Shown piece after piece: positions 32,509 to 41,480 of a DNA stretch of 64,000 nucleotides. Position numbers and translations under genes: made by a program. The stretch's first letter is position 1; each line of letters begins with the position of its first letter. The notes under the pieces were generated by a model. That model ran no database searches. It saw nothing but the letters and a program-made list of their open reading frames with translations, and was not told the DNA's origin. This stretch comes from Plantibacter flavus (GTDB taxonomy: Bacteria > Actinomycetota > Actinomycetes > Actinomycetales > Microbacteriaceae): the NCBI RefSeq assembly GCF_900177615.1, contig NZ_FXAP01000003.1:434001-498000 (forward strand), read 5' to 3'.

Positions 32509-34158
32509 CTAGGGCATCGTCCTGCCGGAGTCCTTTCGGACGTCGGGCGCGGGTACCGCCTGCGGAATCGATGCGAGGGCGAGGCTGTCTGCGCCGTCGA
32601 TCTCGACCGCCTTGGGGAGGATGTCCCGTTCGATCGTCGTGGCCAGCGGCTTCTCCGTGACGAACAGCAGCAACACCGCCGCCGCGAGGACCAGGGGGAC
32701 CATGTACATGAACACGGGCGCAAGGGCATCGTTGTACGCGCCGACGATCACGTCGCGGATCGCATCGGGTAGATCTCGTACCAGTGCCGGAGTGAACGAG
32801 TTGCTTCCCCCAGCCGCAGTGGCGGCGCCGGCAGGGAGACGAACTGCGAGCAGATCCGTGAGGTTCGCAACGAACAGGCTGCCCACGATCGCAGTGCCCA
32901 GGCTGGCACCGATCTGTCGGAAATAGTTGTTTGCCGCGGTCGCAGTGCCCACCTGGGAATTGGGGAACGAGTTCTGCACGATCAGGATGAGGATCTGCAT
33001 GCTCATACCCAAGCCGAGACCCATGATCGCCAGGTAGGAGCAGAGTATCCAGATCGGCAACGTCGGCGTCATCGTGGACAGGAGGAACAGGGACACGGCG
33101 ATGATTGCCGTTCCCACGACCGGAAGCCACTTGTATCGACCGAATCTGCTGACGAGCTGACCGGAAACGATTGAGCTGACCAGCAGGGCGGCCATCAAGG
33201 GAATCATCAGCAGACCTGCCTCTGTCGCGTCGACGCCGGTGACCATCTGCAGGTAGGTGGGGATGTAGGCGATAGCGCCGAACATCGCAATGCCCGTGAT
33301 CAAACCGGCGATCGTGGTCAGGTTGAAGTTGCGATCCTTGAAGAGCTGAAGCGGCATGATCGGCTCGGCGGCGCGACGCTCGACCAGGACGAAGGCGACG
33401 CCCGCCACGATGGTCGCGACGATCAGCGAGATGATCACGGCCGAGTCCCAGTCATAGGTCCTCCCGCCCCAGGTGGTGACCAGGACCAGGCCGGTCGACG
33501 CAGCGGCCAGCAGGCCCATCCCGGCGAAGTCGACGTCGGGTCGCCCTGCCGTGTTCTTGGGCAGATGCAGGAACACCGCCGCAGAGACGATGGCGAGGAC
33601 TCCTAGAGGGATGTTGATCCACAGGCCCCACCGCCACCCGGGCCCTTCTGTGAACCAGCCTCCGAGCAGGGGTCCGGCGACGGACGAGATCGCGAACACG
33701 CCGCCCATGATTCCCATGTATCGGCCGCGCTCACGGGCGGGGACGACGTCGGCGATGATCGCCTGCGACAGGATCATGAGCCCACCGCCGCCGAGTCCCT
33801 GCACGGCTCGACCGACGATGAGCACCGTCATGTCCTGTGCCATACCGCCGATGATGGAGCCGAGGACGAACAGGCTGATCGCACCGATGAACAGCCCTTT
33901 CCGACCGATCAAGTCGCTGAGCTTGCCATAGACAGGCAGCATGATCGTGGAGGCGAGGATGTAGGCGGTCGTCACCCACAGCATGCTGTCGACACCGTTG
34001 AGTTCCCCGACGATCGTCGGCAACGCAGTGGAGAACATGCTCTGATCGAGTGAGGAGAGCAGCATGGTCAGGATGAGGCCCGCGAAGATGAGCAGAATGT
34101 TGCGATTCGAGGCCGGCAACGCGGTTGTGCCGTGCTCGCTGAGAGAGGTGTCGGTCAT
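32509..34158 (-). CDS. MFS multidrug exporter, DHA2 (EmrB/QacA) family
   Basis: 549 aa from ATG 34158, which lies 2 nt after the TetR stop; the longer frame upstream overlaps TetR and is rejected. Fourteen helices carry the DHA2 signatures LDQSMFSTALPTIVGELNG, GRAVQGLGGGGLMILSQAII (in part) and RWGLWINIPLG. It exports drugs or amphiphilic compounds with proton exchange. Co-transcription with the upstream TetR gene indicates inducible resistance or export. Confidence 0.92.
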   Translation of the reverse strand: MTDTSLSEHGTTALPASNRNILLIFAGLILTMLLSSLDQSMFSTALPTIVGELNGVDSMLWVTTAYILASTIMLPVYGKLSDLIGRKGLFIGAISLFVLGSIIGGMAQDMTVLIVGRAVQGLGGGGLMILSQAIIADVVPARERGRYMGIMGGVFAISSVAGPLLGGWFTEGPGWRWGLWINIPLGVLAIVSAAVFLHLPKNTAGRPDVDFAGMGLLAAASTGLVLVTTWGGRTYDWDSAVIISLIVATIVAGVAFVLVERRAAEPIMPLQLFKDRNFNLTTIAGLITGIAMFGAIAYIPTYLQMVTGVDATEAGLLMIPLMAALLVSSIVSGQLVSRFGRYKWLPVVGTAIIAVSLFLLSTMTPTLPIWILCSYLAIMGLGLGMSMQILILIVQNSFPNSQVGTATAANNYFRQIGASLGTAIVGSLFVANLTDLLAVRLPAGAATAAGGSNSFTPALVRDLPDAIRDVIVGAYNDALAPVFMYMVPLVLAAAVLLLFVTEKPLATTIERDILPKAVEIDGADSLALASIPQAVPAPDVRKDSGRTMP

Positions 34159-34160
34159 GG

Positions 34161-34802
34161 TCAGTACGCCGTGCCCTTCGGCTGCCGAGGGTGATCGTTG
34201 GTGATGCGTTGGATGAGTTCGATGGAACTGCTCAGGAGATCCCGCGTGGACGCTCCTGGGCGCGCGCTCACCCATCGGCGCCTCACGTAGTGCAGGACGC
34301 CGGTGGCGAGTGCGACGACCATCCGGGCTTCGTCCTCCAGCTCGGGATGGTCGGCGCGGTGTCGTCCTTGGAGCCCATAGCGGGTGATGATGATCGCGAC
34401 GAACTGGTCTTCGGATTCGCCCATGCGAGCCGTTTCTCTGGCGAGAAGCTCCGGAGTGCGCATGATCAACTCCCGTCGAGCCTTGAAGAGCGCGGCATCT
34501 GGTTCACGCTCCAGGAGCGATGAGGTGATCATCGTGAGGAAATCGGCAAGGACATTCGAGCCCGTCGACCGAGTGAACGCGTCGATGTGTTCGTCGCTCG
34601 GCATCAGTGGTGCTCCGCCGACGATGACCCCCTCCTTCGATCCGAAGTAGTTGAAGAACGTGCGCTGCGACACCGCACTTGCCGCGCAGATCATGTCCAC
34701 GGTGACGTTCTCGAAGCCGTGCTCGAGCGCAAGCGAGATGGCGGCACGTTCGATGTGTTCCTGTGTCGCCGCTCGCTTCCGTTCACGCAACCCGCCATCC
34801 AT
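34161..34802 (-). CDS. TetR family regulator of the DHA2 exporter
   Basis: 213 aa from ATG 34802, preceded by GGAGG with ideal spacing; the ATG at 34826 has no usable site. Helix-turn-helix at about residues 25-65 (DMICAASAVSQRTFFNYFGSK). It is followed 2 nt later by the exporter gene. A 32-bp imperfect palindrome lies 36 bp upstream, the likely operator. Confidence 0.88.
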   Translation of the reverse strand: MDGGLRERKRAATQEHIERAAISLALEHGFENVTVDMICAASAVSQRTFFNYFGSKEGVIVGGAPLMPSDEHIDAFTRSTGSNVLADFLTMITSSLLEREPDAALFKARRELIMRTPELLARETARMGESEDQFVAIIITRYGLQGRHRADHPELEDEARMVVALATGVLHYVRRRWVSARPGASTRDLLSSSIELIQRITNDHPRQPKGTAY

Positions 34803-34837
34803 GTTCGCCTCCGCTCGTTCCGACATTCCTGCGATTC

Positions 34838-34869
34838 GTGCAGTCTATGCATTTATGCAGCGTCTGCAC
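34838..34869. promoter_or_regulatory. 32-bp imperfect palindrome upstream of the exporter regulator
   Basis: Arms GTGCAGTCTATGCAT and ATGCAGCGTCTGCAC surround TT; 11 of 15 positions pair, including the GTGCAG/CTGCAC ends and ATGCAT core. It lies between the TetR-exporter operon and the divergent amidohydrolase and can serve both. Confidence 0.65.
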
Positions 34870-34941
34870 AAGTCGGCTCGTCGGGGCCCTGGAGTTCGCG
34901 GCCGGAGGAGCCTTGCCGGAGCTCCGCAACAGACGTACACT

Positions 34942-34957
34942 CGTCATCTACTTGACG
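34942..34957. promoter_or_regulatory. Inverted repeat CGTCA-N6-TGACG (shared operator, site 2)
   Basis: CGTCATCTACTTGACG lies 72 bp before the amidohydrolase start and is nearly identical to the site at 30343-30358. It links the two modules to one regulator. Confidence 0.62.
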
Positions 34958-35029
34958 AATGTCAAAGAACAGGTTGGCCAAGTCGGGGCAACTGACCAGC
35001 GTCGCCGAGAACACATGGAGGGTGTCACT

Positions 35030-36067
35030 ATGCCGGGCAAGATCGATGTTCACCAGCACCTGCTTCCGCCTCGCTACCTGGAGGCGCTGGCGGCGGCGGG
35101 GGATCTGATGGCAGGGAGCGGAGCCGGGGCACAGGCCGTTGCTGGGGGGTCCGCGCAATGGAATCCGTGGGCTGAAAGCGGTGGCACAGCGGCGCGCACA
35201 GGTCCGCAGGCCGTCGGCGGATGGCTGATGCCCGAGTGGGACCCTGAATCGGCGATTGCCATGATGGACGAGAAGGACATCGAGACCGGGATCCTGTCGA
35301 TCAGCGCACCCGGTGTGCATTTCGGCGACGATGCCGCTGCCCGCGAACTCGCCCGCGAGCTGAACGACTACCAGGCCGAGCTGGTCAGGGAACAGCCTGC
35401 CCGTTTCGGACATTTCGCTGTGCTGCCGCTGCCGGATTTCGACGGCGCGGTCGCCGAAGCCGTGCGGGCCCTCGACGAGCTCCATGCCGACGGCGTGCTC
35501 CTCCTGTCGAACGCGCACGGGCGCTACCTCGGCGATCCCGCATACGAGCCGTTGTGGACAGAGCTCGCCGCGCGTTCGGCCGTGGTGTTCGTGCATCCCA
35601 CGGCACCGCCGATCCAGCAGTTGCCCGGAATGCCCACTGCGCTGCTGGACTTCCCATTCGACACGACCCGCACTGCCGTGGACCTCGTGGCGCACGGGGT
35701 GTTCGACCGCCATCCGGAACTCCGCGTGATCCTGTCACACGCAGGCGGTTTCCTGCCCTACGCTGCAGACCGATTCAGCGCCGCCGCACTGTTCAACCCC
35801 GGCACGACGCCGGAAGGCATCCAAGCCGGCCTTCGCAAGTTCTACTTCGACACGGCCCTCTCTGCCACCCCCACCTCGCTGCCGTCGCTTCTGGCATTCG
35901 CGGAACCCGGCCACATCCTCTACGGCAGTGATTTCCCCTACGCGCACCCAGATTGGAGCGCCCGTTTCGACCACTCACTGACCACCTACGACGGCCCAGG
36001 TGCGGAACGACTCGGCGCGGTGCACCGCTCCGCTGCCGAGCGGCTCTTCCCCCGCTTGGCAACATAG
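35030..36067 (+). CDS. Amidohydrolase 2 family protein (ACMSD/LigW-like)
   Basis: 345 aa from ATG 35030, preceded by GGAGGG at the right distance; ATG 35015 is weaker. Metal ligands: HxH in IDVHQHLLPP, FVHPTAPP, ILSHAGGFLPY and LYGSDFPYAHP. This family catalyses non-oxidative decarboxylation or hydrolysis of aromatic and related acids. Placement opposite a drug-type exporter and TetR gene suggests a small detoxification or catabolic module; the substrate is unknown. Confidence 0.85.
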   Translation: MPGKIDVHQHLLPPRYLEALAAAGDLMAGSGAGAQAVAGGSAQWNPWAESGGTAARTGPQAVGGWLMPEWDPESAIAMMDEKDIETGILSISAPGVHFGDDAAARELARELNDYQAELVREQPARFGHFAVLPLPDFDGAVAEAVRALDELHADGVLLLSNAHGRYLGDPAYEPLWTELAARSAVVFVHPTAPPIQQLPGMPTALLDFPFDTTRTAVDLVAHGVFDRHPELRVILSHAGGFLPYAADRFSAAALFNPGTTPEGIQAGLRKFYFDTALSATPTSLPSLLAFAEPGHILYGSDFPYAHPDWSARFDHSLTTYDGPGAERLGAVHRSAAERLFPRLAT

Positions 36068-36113
36068 TCCGCGACGCCGCCGAAACGCCCATACGAGCGG
36101 GTGCATCTGCACC

Positions 36114-36360
36114 ATGGGCCGCGTGACGCTCCTCGACGTCGCGGAGAACATCTTCGAATACGAAGGTGAGCCGGGCCATGAGATCGCCCATATCTTCGCC
36201 GTCGAGTCCGCCGAGATCGATGCCATCCCGCTCGACGCGCGCCTCCACATCCTGGACGAGGGAAGTCCTGCTCGGTGGGTGTCGATCAGCGAGACCGATC
36301 ACCCCTTCTATCCGGCAGGTGTCACGCGCTTCCTGCGTTCCCCGGAACCTCACCGCCTCA
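36114..36360 (+). pseudogene. C-terminal remnant of a NUDIX hydrolase gene
   Basis: The frame encodes ENIFEYEGEPGHEIAHIFAVE, then LDEGSPARWVSI and FYPAGVTRFL, which match the second half of NUDIX hydrolases. The NUDIX box (GX5EX7REUXEE) and N-terminus are missing, and upstream sequence shows no trace of them. The open frame runs on to 36440 over the GNAT gene, but only the first part has coding character. It marks the right edge of the TetR-rich region. Confidence 0.6.
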
Positions 36361-36903
36361 TCGTGCCAGGTCGTTCTCCACATCGACTCGCCGTGACAAC
36401 ACCTGACCCGGCCACGCGTCAGCCCCGTCGCCGACCGTGAACGTCACATCACGGTCATAGCCAGCGGCCTCGTAGAACCGCACGAGATCCCCCGAGCCAC
36501 CCGCGTAGCAGTCGACCCGCATGCGACCGACCCCGGCGGCCCGCGCGCGCTCCTCGGCGAATGCCAGCAAGCGGCGGCCGGTGCCCTTCACCCGCGGGTC
36601 GCGCGAGCCGATCAACACGCGGACGTAGACCTCCGGCTCGGTGGCGGCCGGCACGTACTCGAGCGCCTCGCCCAGCACGAGCGCTCCGCAGACGCCGACC
36701 GTGGGATGCTCGGCGACCCAGGCATCGGATGAGGCACACCACTGCTCGACACGCGTGATCCAGCGCTCCTGTGCGGATGCAGGTTCGGTACCCCACTGCT
36801 GCGTGTTGCCGATCCGCACGAACCAGGCGATCGCTGCATCGAAGAGCGCCAGCACCGCTGCTGCGTCCGCCGGGACGGCCCGACGGATCTTCAACTCGTC
36901 CAT
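36358..36903 (-). CDS. GNAT family N-acetyltransferase
   Basis: 181 aa from ATG 36903, with a TTG directly before it. The acetyl-CoA motif is visible as DPRVKGTGRRLLAFAEERAR, followed by DCYAGGSGDLVRFYEAAGY, the usual GNAT ending. The target amine is unknown. It lies 8 nt after the VOC protein gene on the same strand, so the two are likely co-transcribed. Confidence 0.88.
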   Translation of the reverse strand: MDELKIRRAVPADAAAVLALFDAAIAWFVRIGNTQQWGTEPASAQERWITRVEQWCASSDAWVAEHPTVGVCGALVLGEALEYVPAATEPEVYVRVLIGSRDPRVKGTGRRLLAFAEERARAAGVGRMRVDCYAGGSGDLVRFYEAAGYDRDVTFTVGDGADAWPGQVLSRRVDVENDLAR

Positions 36904-36911
36904 CAAGGCGC

Positions 36912-37364
36912 TCAGCTGTGCGTCGTGTTCGCCCGCATCTCCTCGACGGTCATCTCCGGCGCGCCACCGGCCGCCGCCTCCGGGTCCATCCAGACGAAGT
37001 CCCAGTGGTGGCCGTCGAGGTCGTCGAAGCTCTTCGAGTACATGAAGCCATGATCCTGCTCGCCGGCCGGGGTAGCCCCGCTCGCGATGGCCTGCTCGAC
37101 GATCGAATCGACGTCGCCCTTGCTCTCGGCACTGAGAGCGAGCTGCACCTCGGTGGAGGTGGTGGCGTCGATGATCGACTTGCTCGTGAACTCCGCGAAG
37201 AACTCCCGCGTGAGCATCATCGCCGTGATCGTCTCGCTGATGACCACGCTGATCGCGTTCTCGTCACTGAACCCCTCGTTGATCGAGTACCCGAGCGCCT
37301 CGAAGAACACCCGTGACCGCGCCAGGTCGCTGACGGGAAGGTTGACGAAGATCATGGTGGGCAT
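36912..37364 (-). CDS. VOC family (glyoxalase-like) protein
   Basis: 150 aa from ATG 37364, the methionine before PTMIFVNLPVSDLARSRVFF. The fold ends in DGHHWDFVWMDPEA, where relatives have the metal-binding glutamate. The pattern matches the VOC subgroup often labelled as extradiol dioxygenase or glyoxalase-like, with no proven activity. It is first in a two-gene unit with the acetyltransferase. Confidence 0.85.
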   Translation of the reverse strand: MPTMIFVNLPVSDLARSRVFFEALGYSINEGFSDENAISVVISETITAMMLTREFFAEFTSKSIIDATTSTEVQLALSAESKGDVDSIVEQAIASGATPAGEQDHGFMYSKSFDDLDGHHWDFVWMDPEAAAGGAPEMTVEEMRANTTHS

Positions 37365-37524
37365 CTGGGCCGTCTCTCTCGAGGGTGCCGGCGGCCCGGT
37401 GCCGTCGATCGTTGTTGAATGATGGCGAGGATGGTCGACGACGTCAAGAGCGATACGACGCGAAGCGGCTCGAGGAGCGCAGGGATTCACGCGTACAGGT
37501 GACGGACAGCAGGCACCGACAGTG

Positions 37525-38730
37525 TCAGCCGGTGGCGACGAAGACCCGCCCGTCCGTGGACACCGTCACCGGGTCCGGACCCGGAGAGACGAACACCGCT
37601 GTCCCGCGCTCGAGCACGACGGTCTCCGCACCCTGTTCCACCCGCGCGGTACCACCGGTCACGACGATCACGGCCGCCTGGCCGCGAGCAAGGTCGGTCG
37701 CCGTCCCGGGATCGATCCGGACGAGCCGGAAGTCGTCGACCGGCACCGGGTACATGACCCCACCGCCGGTTCGCACGATCGGCTCGACGAACGGGACCGG
37801 CGACGGTTCGAAATCGAGAACCGCGAGGAGCTCCGGGACGTCGACGTGTTTCGGCGTCAGTCCGCCGCGCAGCACGTTGTCGCTCGAGGCCATGACCTCG
37901 ACCCCGAAGCCGGAGAGGTAGGCGTGGATGTTCCCCGCGGGCAGGAACAACGCCTCACCCTCCCGCAGCGTCACGAGGTTGAGGAGCGCCGCGACGACGA
38001 TGCCGGGGTCCCCCGGGTACTCCTCGGCGAGCTGCAGGATGAGCTCGCGCTCGGCCGACCAGCGCGATCGACCGTCGGCGTCCGGGACCGCTCCGCTGTC
38101 GGTGCCGACACCGGCGGCCGTCACCAGGGCGGCGACCACGCCGGGCGTCCGTCGTTCGAGCACCGCTCGCACCGTCGGTTCCAGACCGGCGTCACGCAAC
38201 TCCGCCTCGAACGCCTCGAGCACCATCCGGTCCGGCCCCGCGACGAGGGCGGACAGGTGCATGAGGAATGCGCACGACTCCTCGACCGCCCGGAATCCGC
38301 AGAGGGCGCGGAAGCCGTCCTGCAGGGCGACGATGATCTCCGGCTTGTGCCAGGCGTCCTTGTAGTTCCGATGCGGTGCGTCCAGTGGCACGCCGCGGCG
38401 GTCCTCGTCCTCGAATCCCACCCTGGCCCGGTCGGGCGTGGGGTGGACCTGGAGGGAGAGCGGCCTCGCGGCGGCCAACAGCTTCACCAGGAACGGCATT
38501 CTGGAGTGCCCACCGAGAGCCGCGTCGGGGTCCGACGCGATCCAGTCGTTGAGGCTGTCGGGAAGACCGTGACCCGGCTCGACGAACTCGGTCACGCTGC
38601 CCGGGTGTGCCCCGAGCCAGAGCTCCGCCTGGGGCGAACCGTCAGCGGGTACCCCCAGCAGCTCCGGGATCGCCGTCGTCGACCCCCAGGCGTACCGCTT
38701 GGGGTCGCTGGTGATGCGATGCAGCGCCAT
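37525..38730 (-). CDS. manA: Mannose-6-phosphate isomerase, class I
   Basis: 401 aa from ATG 38730, sharing one base with the upstream stop (TGATG). ManA interconverts mannose 6-phosphate and fructose 6-phosphate. Zinc-site motifs are visible: LSLQVHPTPD, WHKPEIIVAL and LPAGNIHAYLSGFGVEVMASSDN, the last including the catalytic-site signature. As last gene of the mannan operon it passes mannose into glycolysis. Confidence 0.95.
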   Translation of the reverse strand: MALHRITSDPKRYAWGSTTAIPELLGVPADGSPQAELWLGAHPGSVTEFVEPGHGLPDSLNDWIASDPDAALGGHSRMPFLVKLLAAARPLSLQVHPTPDRARVGFEDEDRRGVPLDAPHRNYKDAWHKPEIIVALQDGFRALCGFRAVEESCAFLMHLSALVAGPDRMVLEAFEAELRDAGLEPTVRAVLERRTPGVVAALVTAAGVGTDSGAVPDADGRSRWSAERELILQLAEEYPGDPGIVVAALLNLVTLREGEALFLPAGNIHAYLSGFGVEVMASSDNVLRGGLTPKHVDVPELLAVLDFEPSPVPFVEPIVRTGGGVMYPVPVDDFRLVRIDPGTATDLARGQAAVIVVTGGTARVEQGAETVVLERGTAVFVSPGPDPVTVSTDGRVFVATG

Positions 38731-41480
38731 CAGAGCGTGCGCCGTCGACCGCGGACCAGCAGCAGACCACCCATCGCGAGCAGCGCGAACGCGCCGACGA
38801 TCCAGGGCGCGGCTTCCAGGCCGGTGCGGGCGAGGTCGCCCGCGGGTGTGCTGGTGGCGCCACCGTCGGAAGCACCCGGCTGTCCGGTACCAGGCTGTCC
38901 CGTGCCCGGCTGTCCCGTGTCCGGTTCCGGCTCCGCCGCCGCAACCGCCGTGACGACGTCGTCGACCAGCAGGGTGCCGGTGCCCTCGCCACCCAGGTAG
39001 AACCCGATCTGGGTCACCGAGGTGGGGTCGAACGCCGCCTCGCCGGCCCACGCCGGCGGAGCGAAGTCCGCGAACGGGATCTCAACGAGCTGCCAGCCGT
39101 CGCCTTCGATGGGCGCGACCGTCTCCCAGTAGGTCCCACGCGTCACGAACTGGACGGTGACGTCGTCGCCCGGTGTCCCCTGCACCCAGAACTGGAGCCC
39201 GGTGTACCCCCACCAGTCCTGCGGCGTCTGGAAGGTGCGGACGACGCCGGCATAGCCGGGACCGGCGAGGTCGTACGCGGCCGACATCGCGTTCGTCCCG
39301 GTGTCGGGGTTCGTCGTGAGCGTCGGTGTCACCGCACCGCCCCCGGTGTTCCGCACGTACGCGGCCTGCACCGCGGCGTCATCGGCGTACGACTCGAAGT
39401 CCTCGACGACGAGCGGTTCGCTCGGCAGCGCCTTCATGAGGAAGTCCGCCGCTCCCGTGCTCGAGGCGGTCGTCCCGGCTCCGTTGACCGCGGTGACCGA
39501 CCACCAGTACCGCTGCCCCGGCGTGAGGGAGACCGTCGGGGTGACGGAGGGGGTTCCGACACCGTCGACGACGGCGACCGGGTCCCCGAGGTCGGCCTGC
39601 GCCGCGAGCGTGAAGCGGTAGTACGCCGCGCCGGCTGCCGGCTCCCAGGTGAAGGTCGGTGTCGCGGTCACGTCGACGGTGCCGGGTGCGGGCGAGGTCG
39701 ATGCGAACGCCGCCGGTGGCCCGCTCGGGGCGTCCACAGCCGACCAGATGGTGGCCCGCGACACGGTCGCGTCGGCGGCGAGCGTCACCCGGAGGTAGGG
39801 CCCCAGGAGATCGCGAGCGATCACCGTGCCGCCGGGTCCGACCTCGGACGCGGCGGTCTCCCAGGTCGAACCGTCAGCGCTGGACTCGACCACGACCGAC
39901 CCGGAGACGATGAACGACGCCGCCGACAGACGGTCCTGTCTCCAGGTGATGGTGGCCCCATCGGAGGCGGCGACCACACTCGTCCCGTCCGCGCGTGGCG
40001 CGATCGTCGCACCGTCGTGTGCCTCGGTGAGCAGCCAGGACTCGAGCGGATCCACGAGCACGCGTGTGTCGGTCTCGGTCGCAACCGGGTCGGAGACCGA
40101 GGCTGCAGAGCCGGCCGCGTCGAGCGCGACCACCCGGTAGACGGCACCGACCGGGGAGGCGAAGTCCGTGGCGGATCCGGCGTCGGCTCCCAGTGCTCCG
40201 GTGTCGACCGCCGTCCAGCTCGTCCCGTCGATCGTCCGCTCGATGCGGTAGGACACCGCACCGCCCACCCCACGCCAACGGACGGTGTTGATGCCGTCCG
40301 ACCGGTCGACCGCCGTGATGAGCGGTGCCCCGACGGCGGGAGCAGCCGGCACGGCACCGATCGCAGCGGCATAGGCGGTGATCGCGGAGACCCGGGCGCG
40401 CTCGGCGTCGGTCGCACCGGGTGCATGGATCGTGAACCCGTCGTCGTGCGGGACGAGCCCACCACGGTCGCTGTTGCCGAACAGCGACCAGAACAGCATC
40501 CCGGTCACGTTCGGGTCGGCGACGAGCGGTTCGAGGAGCGCCGCGCTCGCAGCCGTCGAAGCGTACTCGCCGGCCAGGTAGACCTTGCCCGCGGCGGTGA
40601 CCGTGGCCGCGTCCGCGGACACGCGTGCGGCGGTGGGCGGGTAGTAGTGCACGTCGACGATGTCGAGCCCCGGCGCCGAGAGGGTGTCCGGGTCGATGTC
40701 GAATCGACGACCGGCCGCGACGAGCTGCTGCGGGGCGCGTTCCTTGATGAACGCGACCTGCCGGTCGATCCACGGCGCGGTCATCCCCTCCAACTCGTTC
40801 CCGAGCTCCCACGCCATGATCGTCGGGTCCTCGGTGTACCGGACGCCGGTGAGCGCGTTCGTCCGCTGCAGGATCGCGTCGACGTAGGCCTGGTACGCGG
40901 CGATCGGCCGCTCGTCGGTGTAGAAGTCCGCCGACGTCAGCCCGTACGGGGTCGTGAAGTCGCGATGCCCGCCGTGGTAGTACTCCCACTCGTCGGTGAG
41001 CGGGAGCACCAGCCGGATGCCGAGCTTGCCGGCGTACGCGACGGCGAAGTCGATCGTCGCGAACGCCTCCTCGTTCAGCTGCCCGAGAGCCGGCATGATG
41101 GCGAGGGGGTTCGCGCCGTCCTGGCTCGTCGAGGTCATCATGTGCGTCCGGACGACGGTCGAACCCATCCTGGCCGCCGCATCGAGGGTGTCGGCGATGC
41201 GGAAGGCAGTCGGGTAGTCGACCCCGCCCACGTTCTCGTCCAGACCGAGCCAGTAGATGTTCGGGCCGCTGAAACGGAAGGTCTCGCCGTCGAGCACGAG
41301 GCGGGAACCGTCACGCTCGACGAACGAGGTGTTGAGCGAGGTCCAGTCGGCCGGGGCGGCAGCTGCCGGCGCCGCGAGCGCCGGGAGCAGTGCGGCGGTG
41401 ACGGCCGCCGCGAGCATGCCGGCGGCGAGACGGCCGCTCGTGTTGCGGTGCGGTGGGCGGGGGTCGGGGGTGCGATTCAT
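38730..41480 (-). CDS. Cell-wall-anchored GH5-type beta-mannanase, multidomain
   Basis: 916 aa. Signal peptide (about 1-43). GH5 catalytic domain (about 48-400) with acid/base Glu229 in WELGNELEG and nucleophile Glu305 in YLAGEYAST; NIYWLGLDEN near the start is typical of mannanase-like GH5 proteins. FN3-like and beta-sandwich domains (about 420-715) and a CBM-like domain (about 730-865; DFESYADD, GLQFWVQGTPGDDVTVQF) follow. A TGQPG-repeat linker then precedes LARTG (883-887), a hydrophobic helix and a basic tail, the LAxTG sorting signal used by actinobacterial sortase E. It overlaps the ROK kinase gene (ATGA) and manA. Substrate is inferred from the operon. Confidence 0.88.
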   Translation of the reverse strand: MNRTPDPRPPHRNTSGRLAAGMLAAAVTAALLPALAAPAAAAPADWTSLNTSFVERDGSRLVLDGETFRFSGPNIYWLGLDENVGGVDYPTAFRIADTLDAAARMGSTVVRTHMMTSTSQDGANPLAIMPALGQLNEEAFATIDFAVAYAGKLGIRLVLPLTDEWEYYHGGHRDFTTPYGLTSADFYTDERPIAAYQAYVDAILQRTNALTGVRYTEDPTIMAWELGNELEGMTAPWIDRQVAFIKERAPQQLVAAGRRFDIDPDTLSAPGLDIVDVHYYPPTAARVSADAATVTAAGKVYLAGEYASTAASAALLEPLVADPNVTGMLFWSLFGNSDRGGLVPHDDGFTIHAPGATDAERARVSAITAYAAAIGAVPAAPAVGAPLITAVDRSDGINTVRWRGVGGAVSYRIERTIDGTSWTAVDTGALGADAGSATDFASPVGAVYRVVALDAAGSAASVSDPVATETDTRVLVDPLESWLLTEAHDGATIAPRADGTSVVAASDGATITWRQDRLSAASFIVSGSVVVESSADGSTWETAASEVGPGGTVIARDLLGPYLRVTLAADATVSRATIWSAVDAPSGPPAAFASTSPAPGTVDVTATPTFTWEPAAGAAYYRFTLAAQADLGDPVAVVDGVGTPSVTPTVSLTPGQRYWWSVTAVNGAGTTASSTGAADFLMKALPSEPLVVEDFESYADDAAVQAAYVRNTGGGAVTPTLTTNPDTGTNAMSAAYDLAGPGYAGVVRTFQTPQDWWGYTGLQFWVQGTPGDDVTVQFVTRGTYWETVAPIEGDGWQLVEIPFADFAPPAWAGEAAFDPTSVTQIGFYLGGEGTGTLLVDDVVTAVAAAEPEPDTGQPGTGQPGTGQPGASDGGATSTPAGDLARTGLEAAPWIVGAFALLAMGGLLLVRGRRRTL

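Noticed and set aside
36000-36440. Full-length 146-aa ORF before the GNAT gene
   Set aside because: The N-terminal third is the shadow of the amidohydrolase end and the last part overlaps GNAT; only the middle resembles a NUDIX C-terminus.
28806-37524. Search for a direct repeat of the tRNA-Gly 3' end (attR)
   Set aside because: No second copy of the GGTTCGATTCC...CATCCGCTCCA segment was found in the window, and no integrase gene is present.
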